Of a stretch of DNA of 64,000 nucleotides, positions 54,790 through 63,900 are shown piece after piece. Every line of letters starts with the position of its first letter. Within the stretch, counting starts at the first letter, position 1. A program made the position numbers and the translations under genes. Below the pieces are notes generated by a model. It did not search any database. It was given only the letters and a program-made list of their open reading frames with translations, and was not told the origin of the DNA. Source of the stretch: Pseudomonas serbica (GTDB taxonomy: Bacteria; Pseudomonadota; Gammaproteobacteria; Pseudomonadales; Pseudomonadaceae). The stretch lies in contig NZ_JAQIYM010000020.1 in NCBI RefSeq assembly GCF_028823535.1, positions 42,797 through 106,796 on the forward strand. Reading direction: 5' to 3'.

Positions 54790-55768
54790 GATCGATATTC
54801 TGTCGTTCGGTGAAACCATGGCGATGTTCGTCGCCGAACAGGCCGGCGACCTGGCCAGCGTCGGCGCTTTTCACAAACGTATCGCAGGAGCCGACAGCAA
54901 CGTCGCCATCGGCTTGTCGCGGCTCGGGTTCAAGGTGGCATGGCTGAGTCGGGTTGGTGCCGATTCGCTGGGTCGGTTCGTCATCGACACGCTTGAGCAG
55001 GAAGGCCTGGATTGCCGCCACGTCGACATCGACGCCGCGCATCCCACCGGTTTCCAACTCAAGTCCCGCACTGAAGACGGCAGCGACCCGGCGGTCGAAT
55101 ACTTTCGGCGCGGTTCGGCGGCCAGTCACCTCTCGCCCCATTCGATCGTGCCTGAATTGCTCAAGGCCCGTCACCTGCACGCCACCGGCATTCCTCCGGC
55201 GCTATCGGAAACCGCGCGGCAGATGTCGTTCGAGCTGATGAGCCGCATGCGCCAGGCCGGGCGCAGCGTGTCGTTCGATCCGAACCTGCGCCCGAGCCTG
55301 TGGGCCAGCGAGCGGCAGATGATCAGCGAAATCAACCGCCTCGCCGCCCTCGCCCACTGGGTGCTGCCGGGGCTGAGCGAAGGTCGGCTGTTGACCGGTT
55401 TCGAAGACCCGGCCGACATCGCCGCGTTCTATCTCGACCAGGGCGCCGAAGCCGTGGCGATCAAGCTCGGCCCTCATGGCGCCTACTACCGCACACATCT
55501 CGATCAAGGTTTCGTCGCCGGCGTACCGGTGCAGACGGTGGTCGACACCGTGGGTGCAGGCGATGGCTTTGCCGTCGGCATGATCAGCGCCCTCCTGGAA
55601 AACCACAGCTTTGCCGACGCCGTGCAGCGCGCCAACTGGATTGGCAGCCGGGCGGTGCAGAGCCGTGGGGATATGGAGGGGTTGCCGACCCGAGCCGAAA
55701 TGTCCGCCGAATTTGAGACCGCCTTCGCGAGCAGGCTCGCTCCCACAGGGAATTTGTGTCGGACCTAA
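54782..55768 (+). CDS. kguK: KguK, 2-ketogluconokinase (PfkB family)
   Basis: A 328-residue sugar kinase that phosphorylates 2-ketogluconate to 2-keto-6-phosphogluconate with ATP. The PfkB signatures are GADSNVAIGLSRLG and, near the C-terminus, VVDTVGAGDGFAVGMISALL with the catalytic Asp. ATG 54782 lies inside the end of kguE. The last 13 or so residues (FASRLAPTGNLCRT) are encoded by a REP palindrome (about 55720-55748), so the original stop seems to have been replaced. Confidence 0.92.
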   Translation: MSEIDILSFGETMAMFVAEQAGDLASVGAFHKRIAGADSNVAIGLSRLGFKVAWLSRVGADSLGRFVIDTLEQEGLDCRHVDIDAAHPTGFQLKSRTEDGSDPAVEYFRRGSAASHLSPHSIVPELLKARHLHATGIPPALSETARQMSFELMSRMRQAGRSVSFDPNLRPSLWASERQMISEINRLAALAHWVLPGLSEGRLLTGFEDPADIAAFYLDQGAEAVAIKLGPHGAYYRTHLDQGFVAGVPVQTVVDTVGAGDGFAVGMISALLENHSFADAVQRANWIGSRAVQSRGDMEGLPTRAEMSAEFETAFASRLAPTGNLCRT

Positions 55769-55864
55769 ATCCAATGTGGGCCCGCTCGCGAACGGGCCCG
55801 AACAGTCACTGAAGATCCATCCGTTACCTGCTGCGACAAAAACAACAAGCTCAGGAGCATCACC

Positions 55865-57160
55865 ATGAAAACCGCAACGCTCGCCACCCGCCGCTGGTGG
55901 TACATCATGCCCATCGTGTTCATCACCTACAGCCTGGCGTATCTGGATCGGGCCAACTACGGCTTCGCCGCCGCCTCCGGCATGGCCGCCGACCTGATGA
56001 TCACCCCGGGCCTGTCGTCGATGCTCGGCGCACTGTTCTTCCTCGGTTATTTTTTCTTCCAGGTGCCGGGGGCGATCTACGCGCAGAAGCACAGCGTGAA
56101 GAAACTGATTTTCGTCAGCCTGATCCTCTGGGGCAGCCTGGCGACCCTGACCGGGATCGTCTCCAACGCCTACTGGCTGATCGTCATCCGCTTCATGCTC
56201 GGCGTGGTCGAAGCCGCGGTGATGCCGGCGATGCTGATCTACCTGTGTCACTGGTTCACCCGTGCCGAACGCTCACGGGCCAACACCTTCCTGATCCTCG
56301 GCAACCCGGTGACCATGCTGTGGATGTCGGTGGTCTCGGGCTACCTGGTGCAGCATTACAGCTGGCGCTGGATGTTCATCATCGAAGGCTTGCCGGCCGT
56401 ACTTTGGGCATTTATCTGGTGGCGCCTGGCCGATGATCGCCCGTCCCAGGCCAAGTGGCTCAACGACCAGGAAAAACAGGACCTGGAAAGCGCGCTGGCC
56501 GCCGAACAGGTCGGCATCAAGGCCGTGAAGAACTACGCCGAAGCCTTCCGCTCACCGAAAGTGATCATCCTGGCCCTGCAGTTTTTCTGCTGGAGCATCG
56601 GTGTCTATGGCTTCGTGCTGTGGTTGCCATCGATCCTCAAGGCTGGCGCGCAGATGGACATGGTCGAGGCCGGCTGGTTGTCGGCGCTGCCCTACCTGGC
56701 GGCGGTGATCGGCATGCTGCTGGTGTCCTGGGGCTCGGACAAACTGCAAAAACGCAAGCGCTTCGTCTGGCCGCCTCTGCTGATCGCCTCGTTTGCGTTT
56801 TATGGATCCTACGCCCTGGGCGCCGAGCATTTCTGGTGGTCCTACACCTTGCTGGTGATCGCCGGCGCCTGCATGTACGCGCCGTACGGCCCTTTCTTCG
56901 CCATCATTCCGGAAATCCTCCCGGCCAACGTAGCCGGTGGCGCCATGGCGCTGATCAACAGCATGGGCGCGCTGGGTTCGTTCGGCGGCTCTTATCTGGT
57001 CGGCTACCTGAACAGCTCCACCGGTTCGCCGGGCGCCTCTTATCTATTGATGAGCGGTGCGTTGATGCTCTCGGTCGTGCTGACGATTTTCCTCAAGCCC
57101 GGCGCCAGCGACCGGGAGCGTCCCACGGTCGCCTTGACGCGCACCGCTGCCCATTCCTGA
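55865..57160 (+). CDS. kguT: KguT, 2-ketogluconate transporter (MFS, anion:cation symporter)
   Basis: A 431-residue, 12-helix major facilitator of the ACS family. It has YLDRANYGFAAASGMAADL near residue 24 and the signature GVVEAAVMPAMLIYLCHWF, typical of GudP/KguT-like sugar-acid importers. CAGGAG precedes the ATG. It imports 2-ketogluconate from the periplasm. A GGGCCCG/CGGGCCC hairpin (55778-55799) lies between kguK and kguT and could lower downstream expression. Confidence 0.92.
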   Translation: MKTATLATRRWWYIMPIVFITYSLAYLDRANYGFAAASGMAADLMITPGLSSMLGALFFLGYFFFQVPGAIYAQKHSVKKLIFVSLILWGSLATLTGIVSNAYWLIVIRFMLGVVEAAVMPAMLIYLCHWFTRAERSRANTFLILGNPVTMLWMSVVSGYLVQHYSWRWMFIIEGLPAVLWAFIWWRLADDRPSQAKWLNDQEKQDLESALAAEQVGIKAVKNYAEAFRSPKVIILALQFFCWSIGVYGFVLWLPSILKAGAQMDMVEAGWLSALPYLAAVIGMLLVSWGSDKLQKRKRFVWPPLLIASFAFYGSYALGAEHFWWSYTLLVIAGACMYAPYGPFFAIIPEILPANVAGGAMALINSMGALGSFGGSYLVGYLNSSTGSPGASYLLMSGALMLSVVLTIFLKPGASDRERPTVALTRTAAHS

Positions 57161-57164
57161 TTGG

Positions 57165-58151
57165 ATGACGACAATGAAAAAGCAGGTTGTTCTGTACAAG
57201 AAACTCTCGCCACTGCTGATGGCCCGCTTGCACGAGCAGGCCGACGTGACGCTGATCGAAAGCCTCGACGCCGAAGGCCTGGCCCGTCTGCGCGAGGCCC
57301 TGCCCCGCGCGCACGGCTTGCTGGGGGCCAGCCTCAAGCTGGACGCCGGACTGCTGGACCTGGCACCGAACCTGGAAGCCATCGCCAGCGTCTCGGTGGG
57401 CGTCGACAACTACGACATCGACTACCTGACCGAACGGCGCATCCTGCTCAGCAACACGCCGGACGTGCTGACCGAAACCACTGCCGATACGGGTTTTGCG
57501 CTAATCCTGGCGACTGCGCGGCGTGTGGTGGAACTGGCCAACATGGTTCGTGCCGGGCAATGGACCCGCAACATCGGTCCCGCTCATTTCGGCAGCGATG
57601 TGCACGGCAAGACCCTGGGCATCATCGGCATGGGGCGCATCGGTGAAGCACTGGCCCAGCGCGGTCACTTCGGCTTTGGCATGCCGGTGATCTACCACAG
57701 CCACTCGCCGAAACCTGCGGTGGAGCAGCGGTTCAACGCGCAATACCGCAGCCTGCCGGACCTGTTGCAGCAAGCCGATTTCGTCTGCTTGACCTTGCCG
57801 TTGACTGCCGAAACCGAAGGCCTGATCGGCGCGGATCAGTTTGCGCAGATGCGTCCCGAAACCCTCTTCATCAACATCTCCCGGGGCAAAGTAGTCGACG
57901 AAGCGGCGCTGATCGAGGCACTGCGTGCCGGACAGATTCGTGCGGCGGGGCTGGATGTGTTCGAACGCGAACCGCTGAACCTCGACTCGCCGTTGTTGCA
58001 GATGAACAACGTGGTGGCCACGCCACACATGGGCTCGGCGACCCATGAGACGCGGGAGGCCATGGCCCGGTGTGCAGTGGACAATCTGCTGGCGGCGCTG
58101 GCGGGTGAACGTCCGAAGAACCTGGTGAATGGCGCGGCGTGGAGGGGCTGA
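57165..58151 (+). CDS. kguD: KguD, 2-keto-6-phosphogluconate reductase
   Basis: A 328-residue NAD(P)H-dependent D-2-hydroxyacid dehydrogenase family member. Nucleotide motif GKTLGIIGMGRIGEALAQRG; catalytic Arg in NISRGKVVDE, Glu in DVFEREPL and His in TPHMGSATHETR. It reduces 2-keto-6-phosphogluconate to 6-phosphogluconate, which then enters the Entner-Doudoroff or pentose-phosphate pathways. ATG 57174 is an alternative start; neither start has a strong ribosome binding site. A REP pair follows. Confidence 0.92.
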   Translation: MTTMKKQVVLYKKLSPLLMARLHEQADVTLIESLDAEGLARLREALPRAHGLLGASLKLDAGLLDLAPNLEAIASVSVGVDNYDIDYLTERRILLSNTPDVLTETTADTGFALILATARRVVELANMVRAGQWTRNIGPAHFGSDVHGKTLGIIGMGRIGEALAQRGHFGFGMPVIYHSHSPKPAVEQRFNAQYRSLPDLLQQADFVCLTLPLTAETEGLIGADQFAQMRPETLFINISRGKVVDEAALIEALRAGQIRAAGLDVFEREPLNLDSPLLQMNNVVATPHMGSATHETREAMARCAVDNLLAALAGERPKNLVNGAAWRG

Positions 58152-58174
58152 CATAATTGGCGCCTGTCAGGCAG

Positions 58175-58253
58175 CCTTCGCGAGCAAGCCCGCTCCCACA
58201 CGAGATCTGAGGCGTTCACAGATCCCTTGTGGGAGCGGGCTTGCTCGCGAAGG
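58175..58253. repeat. Inverted REP pair between convergent kguD and aruH
   Basis: Facing copies at 58175-58200 and 58228-58253 with core GCGAGCAAGCCCGCTCCCAC and its complement. Confidence 0.88.
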
Positions 58254-58277
58254 GCCAGCACAAACACGGAAAGTTTC

Positions 58278-59465
58278 TCAGGCTCGCCGCGCTTCCAGAA
58301 GGTCCATCGCACACAGCGCTATGCGCCTACAGGCGTCCGCCAGCTTGCGCTGGTCCACCACCAAGCCGATGCGGATATGCCCCGCCGCACTCGGCCCAAA
58401 CGCCTCCCCCGCCAGCACCGACACCCCATAGCCTTCCAGCAACCGCTCGGCGAAATGCTGGGCGGTCAACCCGGTCTGGCGCACGTCGACCATCACGAAC
58501 ATCCCGCCATCCGGCCGAATGGCCCGGATACCCGGGCAGTGCCTGAGGCTCGCACACACCAGGTCGCGACGCTGGCGATACTCTTCGCGCATCAACGCAA
58601 CCTCCGGCAGGTCTTTCTCAAGCGCCAGTTGCGCAGCCTTTTGCACGAACTCCGGAATGCCAAACAGCATGCTCAACGAGAGATGCTCCAGATGATCGTT
58701 CAAGCGTTTTGGCCCGATCACCCACCCCACTCGCCAACCGGTCATGGCGTGGGATTTGGACAGGCTGTCGATGGTCGCGGTGCGCTCGGCCATGCCCGGC
58801 AGACTCGCCGGGCTGATGTGTTCGCCTTCGTACAGCAGATCGCCGTAGACCTCATCGCTGATCAGCCACAGGTCGTGACGCAGACACAGCAACGCCAGTT
58901 CCTGCCAGATCATCAGCGACAAACTGGCACCGGAGGGGTTGTTCGGGCTGTTAAGCAAAAGCGCGCGGGTCTTGGGGGTGATGCGGGCCGCCACGTCCGC
59001 CGGATCGACCCGAAAGCCGTTCTCCGGACGCACCGGCACCGGCACCACCGTCGCCCCGCAAGCGCCAAACACCCCTTCATAGGTCACGTACATCGGCTCG
59101 GCGACGAGCACTTCGTCCCCTGGATCGAGCAGGCACTGCGCGACCGAATACACTGCGCATTGCGCGCCGGGCATCACGATCACGTGGTCGGCATCCACCA
59201 CCTGGCCGCTTCGACGCCGGTGACGCAAGGCAATGCTGTCGCGCAAGCCCCGACTACCCCGCACTTGCGAATAATGGGTGTCGCCGGCCAGCAAACTGTT
59301 GATGGCCGCCTGAACGATGGGTTTGGGTGTATCGAAATCCGGGTCGCCGACCGATAGCAGCAGTACGTCGACGCCCTGTTCGCGCATTTCCAGCGCACGG
59401 TTATGAATCTGCCAGGCCGCGGCGCCTTCACCGGCGATGCGTTGGGTCAAGCCTGAATAGCGCAT
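58278..59465 (-). CDS. aruH: AruH, arginine:pyruvate transaminase
   Basis: A 395-residue class I/II PLP aminotransferase. PLP lysine Lys237 lies in SLSKSHAMTGWRVGW, with Asn175 (SPNNPSG), Asp204 and Tyr207 (ISDEVYGD). The sequence, for example THYSQVRGSRGLRDSIA, VAEPMYVTYEGVFGACGA and LAGEAFGPSAAGHIRIG, is very close to my memory of P. aeruginosa AruH, which moves the amino group of arginine to pyruvate, giving 2-ketoarginine. GGAGAA selects ATG 59465 over the ATG at 59498. The usual partner aruI (2-ketoarginine decarboxylase) is not in the window. Confidence 0.88.
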   Translation of the reverse strand: MRYSGLTQRIAGEGAAAWQIHNRALEMREQGVDVLLLSVGDPDFDTPKPIVQAAINSLLAGDTHYSQVRGSRGLRDSIALRHRRRSGQVVDADHVIVMPGAQCAVYSVAQCLLDPGDEVLVAEPMYVTYEGVFGACGATVVPVPVRPENGFRVDPADVAARITPKTRALLLNSPNNPSGASLSLMIWQELALLCLRHDLWLISDEVYGDLLYEGEHISPASLPGMAERTATIDSLSKSHAMTGWRVGWVIGPKRLNDHLEHLSLSMLFGIPEFVQKAAQLALEKDLPEVALMREEYRQRRDLVCASLRHCPGIRAIRPDGGMFVMVDVRQTGLTAQHFAERLLEGYGVSVLAGEAFGPSAAGHIRIGLVVDQRKLADACRRIALCAMDLLEARRA

Positions 59466-59639
59466 GTAGTTCTCCAGTCGCGCGAGTTCCTGAGTCAACC
59501 CTATCTCAATTCACCCAACGCGCCAGCACCGCTTTCAAATCGACGAACGGATTTGGCAACAGAAATTCAGAGATATCTCCTACAAACATTGGGCCGCCTA
59601 GCTGACAGCCGTTTCCTCAGCGCCTGATTAAAGTTCCCT

Positions 59640-59659
59640 ACCTGTAATTTGTGACAGGT
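59640..59659. promoter_or_regulatory. lux-box palindrome
   Basis: ACCTGT, 8 bases, ACAGGT: a perfect 20-bp dyad with the same arms as the Vibrio fischeri lux box. It ends 21 bases before a TATAAG -10 hexamer, which puts its centre near -42, the position of a class II LuxR activator site. Confidence 0.7.
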
Positions 59660-59680
59660 TCCAAGTGAATTGATTCGCGC

Positions 59681-59686
59681 TATAAG
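59681..59686 (+). promoter_or_regulatory. -10 element of the lux-box promoter
   Basis: TATAAG, five of six matches to TATAAT. There is no good -35 hexamer at the right distance; the lux box covers that place, as in LuxR-activated promoters. Confidence 0.55.
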
Positions 59687-59809
59687 GAACCCGAGCCTCC
59701 AGCCCTGAAACCAGGTGCCTGAAGGACGGCCGCGCGAACCATGCCTTTTAGAAGTAGGAAGATTCTGCCGCGCCCACGCCGTCAATGATGATGAATGGGA
59801 GATTCAATT

Positions 59810-60094
59810 ATGTACCGCACCACTACCGTGTCAGGTCGCTCAACCCCCGCTCAGGTCAGTTTTCAACCCCAGGAAAGTGAAAAGCCTCCCGGGATAAAAC
59901 TCACGACGCGGGAAAAAGAAGTCTTGCAGTGGAGTGCCGCTGGCAAGTCCTCTTGGGAAATCGGCCAGATCGTCAGCTGCACCGAGGCTGGTGTGAACTA
60001 CCACTTTTGCAATATCCGCCGAAAATTCGGCGTGAGGTCACGCTGGGTCGCCTTAGTCATGGCGCTGGATCTGGGGTTGATTCAACTGCCTTGA
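59810..60094 (+). CDS. LuxR-type HTH protein without an autoinducer domain
   Basis: A 94-residue protein that is almost only a DNA-binding domain. LTTREKEVLQWSAAGKSSWE begins the GerE/LuxR helix-turn-helix, followed by NYHFCNIRRKFGVRSRWVAL and DLGLIQLP. The wording NIRRKFGV...ALDLGLI is that of quorum-sensing LuxR proteins such as PhzR, not of NarL-type regulators. The acyl-homoserine-lactone domain (about 160 residues) is absent. GGGAG at 59797-59801 serves ATG 59810. It probably forms an operon with the next gene, 51 bases away. Confidence 0.88.
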   Translation: MYRTTTVSGRSTPAQVSFQPQESEKPPGIKLTTREKEVLQWSAAGKSSWEIGQIVSCTEAGVNYHFCNIRRKFGVRSRWVALVMALDLGLIQLP

Positions 60095-60145
60095 ACCAGC
60101 ATCTGCACAGAGGTCAGCGTGGCATCGACCCTGTGGAGACAATTC

Positions 60146-60895
60146 ATGAATCTGGATCAGACGCCTCAAACTGAATGGCTTTATCCCCCTTGCGAAAGTG
60201 CCTGTATCGATGCGCCCGTGTCGTACAGGCACCGCCCGGACAACACGCTACGCATCATTCTTGCCGACGATCACCCTGTGGTATTGATGGGCGCCGAAAT
60301 GACCCTGTCCCTTCCTTCCCGCCCGACAAACACGATAGTCGCCACAGCCCAAAACGCCGACGAGCTGATCAGGTACATGGAGTGCACCCCATGCGACTTG
60401 CTGATCAGCGACTACTCAATGCCTTATGGGCGCTTTCCCGATGGCCTGGCGTTGATGGGCTATCTGAAACGCCACTTCGCGCACATCCCACTGATTGTCA
60501 TGACCATGCTGCGCAACCCTTCCCTGCTGCAGGCGTTGCTCAACACCGGCGTTCGTGGACTGTTCGACAAACGCAGCCCTATGAGTGAACTGAAACGGGC
60601 AGTGCAAATCGTCAGCAATGGACGGCTCTACCTGTGCCCGACCTTTGCCGGGATTCTGAATGCTCAGGCACTACCCTCCAATAGCGCGGCAGCGCCCCTG
60701 GTGAGTCTTTCCGAACGGGAGCTGGAGGTGGTGCGGTTGTTTGTGCAAGGGTTGTCCGGCCGGCAGATCGCCGCACAACTGAATCGCAGCGAAAAAACCA
60801 TCAGCAGGCAAAAACGCACCGCCATGGACAAGTTGGGGCTTGACCATGACGGTGGGTTGGTGGAGTTTGCGCGAGTGAGTGGGTTAGGGGGCTGA
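60146..60895 (+). CDS. RcsB-like response regulator
   Basis: A 249-residue regulator with a 35-residue N-terminal extension, a receiver domain (acidic pair in ILADDHPVVLMGAEM, phospho-acceptor Asp89 in LLISDYSMPYGRFPDG, then LKRHFAHIPLIVMTML) and a LuxR-type HTH (LSERELEVVRLFVQGLSGRQ, LNRSEKTISRQKRTAMDKLG). The receiver and HTH both resemble RcsB, which controls capsule and biofilm genes. No sensor kinase is adjacent. GTGGAGAC precedes ATG 60146. Confidence 0.88.
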   Translation: MNLDQTPQTEWLYPPCESACIDAPVSYRHRPDNTLRIILADDHPVVLMGAEMTLSLPSRPTNTIVATAQNADELIRYMECTPCDLLISDYSMPYGRFPDGLALMGYLKRHFAHIPLIVMTMLRNPSLLQALLNTGVRGLFDKRSPMSELKRAVQIVSNGRLYLCPTFAGILNAQALPSNSAAAPLVSLSERELEVVRLFVQGLSGRQIAAQLNRSEKTISRQKRTAMDKLGLDHDGGLVEFARVSGLGG

Positions 60896-60978
60896 TCGAG
60901 AGCCGTAGTTCGGCACTACATTACACAGTAATGCAGTGCCGACAGGTTTTGTGAGAAACAACAATGCTACATTTAACG

Positions 60979-63900
60979 TTACTTTGGTTTGCGATTGTTT
61001 TTACGAATATTGGTAGCCTTTTTATAGGTGGGTGGCTCTGCGGATCGTGCTGTTGCGGTGTCAAATGTTGGAGGGCGATCGTTAACCTCTTTTAGTGCCG
61101 CGGCCTTAATAGCTTGCTGCGAAGTTTTAAACCCCGCATTCTGCGCTACCACAGCGCTCACTTGTTTGGGCTTGGCCAAGCGCTCGCCTAAATTAACTTC
61201 CATCAACCATTTGTTATTGTGCGTAACTTTATCCTGCAAGACTTGTATCTCACGGTTTGATTTCGCAATCAGATTATGCTCCAGAGTTTTCACTGTAACA
61301 GTTTTACCTGCGGTGGATATGTTGCGCATTGGTCGCGTGTCGACAGCATTTAAAACCAATGGTTTAGCATTTTGTTGGGCTTCCTTCGCAATATTTGCAA
61401 CAGCCTCACTTGCTTGAGTTTGTGCGACTTTATTAGCTTTTGTCGCGATTCCGAAAAATCTCAGGAATGAGCCTCCCACACCGTGCCCTGTCGGATCTGT
61501 ATGCTTAATCGGATTCCCCAAGCAATACATATACGTATTCACCCCCCCTTCCCCAAACGGACTCCAACTGTCCGGGCTGTGAAACCTCATCAACAGCGGA
61601 TTGAACGCCCGATATCCATTCCCGAGCAAATACCAACCGGTTTGCATATCCTTCAGCTCACCGTTGTAACCCAACCGGCTGCTCCCTCCCAGGTCATCAG
61701 GACAGTGACCATACGGCGAGTAAGCGATATCCTCGGCCCCGTCCCGAGTGACCTCGGATAAGACGCTGTTCTTGTCATCACTGGCCAGCAGTAGGGACTT
61801 TGGGCCAGCACCTGCCTGGTGCTCGGCGAGCACAACTCCTTCGCCACGCAGGAAGGTGCTGCTGTCGTCACCCTGGATCTGGTTCGCCAGCTCACCATTG
61901 CGGTAAAAACGTCGTTCGTTCCCGCTACCGGAACTGCTGCCGCTGAGAGCGTCCAACGTGTCATAGCTATAGTCAATGGCCTTTTCCCCGGACAATTCAC
62001 TGACGGTGATCAAACGACCCAGGCTGTCGTAACCCAACAGGCGCCCGAATTCATCCAGCAACAGGTTGCCGTCGGCATCGTGGGTAAAATCGATCCGCTC
62101 TGGATAGTTCGGATTGTCAGGCTCTGCAGGAGTCAGTTGGTTGGTAAGCCCCGTCAGCTGACAGGGGTCTTCCACGTTGAAATACTCAAAAAAGATTGAA
62201 TGCGTCCCCCCCTCGAAGCGGGTCTCCAGGAAGTCAATATTGTCTTGCGCATCAAAGCTGAACAACTGGCTCTGGATCACTTTGCCATAGGGATCTACGG
62301 GTGGCTGGCTTCCGGAACAGGTGTAAGCGACCAGGCGTCCACGCACGTCATACTGGTAGGATTCGTCACGCAAAACAGTTTTCGTACCTTGCGTCAGGAC
62401 TCGCCGGGTGAGCCGGTCCACTTCATCATACGCTTGGCTCAACCTCTGGAAGATCTGATTTCCAAGGTCGAACTTACGCAGTACCTCACGGCCGAAATCA
62501 TCGTACTCAAGGTCGATCTTCAGCCTCTGCTGGCCGTCAATCGTTTCGATTGTCTGGAGTTGCCCCAACTCGTTGTAGACAAAGGTTGATCGCGTGCTGC
62601 CCAATTGCGTGGCAATCAAGCGGGCATGATCGTCGTAATCGTACGTTTGAGTGTTGCCAAGCACATCGGTGTAACTGATCAACCTAGCTTGTCGGCTGTA
62701 TTCGTAATACATGCAAAGAGGCTTTTCACCGGTCTGCCCGCGTTCTTCGAGTTTCAATTCACCGGTGCTGAAATACTCACGGACAAGGCTATGAGTAATC
62801 CCCGCTTCGTCGATTTCTTCAGTCATGATCAAGCGGGCGTTTTGGCCGTCATAGGTGTAGTCCGCAGTGCTCTCCACGGCTATCCGCTGCTCCGGCTCCT
62901 CGCCTAGCTCTGGCCGATAGACATAGTGGGTATCAACACCACTGGGACGCGTGACGCTTTTGGGCTGGCGCTGCCCCGGATCGAAGGCGTAGACGCTTTT
63001 ACGGCCACCGGTAATCGACACAGTCATGCGATCAAGCCCATCGAACTCCTGCTCCCCCAGCACATTGCCGTTGACGCTGATCTTGATTGGTAGGTCTTCG
63101 CTACTATGTACGGCGTATTCGCGTTCCACCGCATTCTCGTCGGGCAGTACGGTTTTTGTCATACGGTCGAACGCATCGTATTCATAACGTGTCCAGTTGC
63201 CCACCGCATCGAATTCCTCGGCAGTGCGACCTAAACCGTCATAATGGAACTCGTGCTCGCTGTATGGCCGAGCATCTGCAGCGTCCGGATCAACACCCGC
63301 CTGGTAACGACTGACATTTTCCGGCTTTTCGAACAGGTTGTTCCTGGTCACAGTTTTACCCATGCCGTCGAGCCATTGCGTGACGGTCAGCCTGATCGGG
63401 TCGCTGACCTCGTGTTCCTCGACACCATCGGGCCGAATGACACTGCGTTGCTCGCCCCAATCGTCGTAGTTGAACCGGCTGGTCAATGGCACGTCTTTCT
63501 CGCGCTCCCAGTCAGTAACGGTTTCGCTGATCATCTGCTGACGGTTGTTGTATATCGCTCGGTACGTCTCCCGGTACGCTTGCGAATCGCCCCCTAGCGC
63601 GTCAGCGTCCCGCCGCTCTTCTTTGACCACCCGGTTTAACCCGTCCAGCCAGGTTCTGGTTTCAACGCCTTTGACGTCGATAGCGTATTGAATGGGTTGC
63701 TCAGCCCCGCCTCCGGTGAGTACGTAGCTATAAGTGCGGCTGGCTTTGTATTGTTCAGAATTCGGCGCCACGGTCTCCTTGATCACCCGACCCAGCAGGT
63801 CATACTCGTAAGCAATTTCCACATCGTTGTCATCGAGGGTGCTTAGCGGTGCGGCATGGAACAGCGAATTCTGCTGGGTGACTAACTTTGTTTCGCGATT

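Larger units (their letters stand above)
59466..59809. other. Intergenic region between aruH and the LuxR-type gene
   Basis: 344 bases without a convincing gene. It must hold the aruH promoter on the left and a lux-box promoter (59640-59686) reading right, which leaves a leader of about 115 bases before the LuxR-type gene. Confidence 0.6.
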
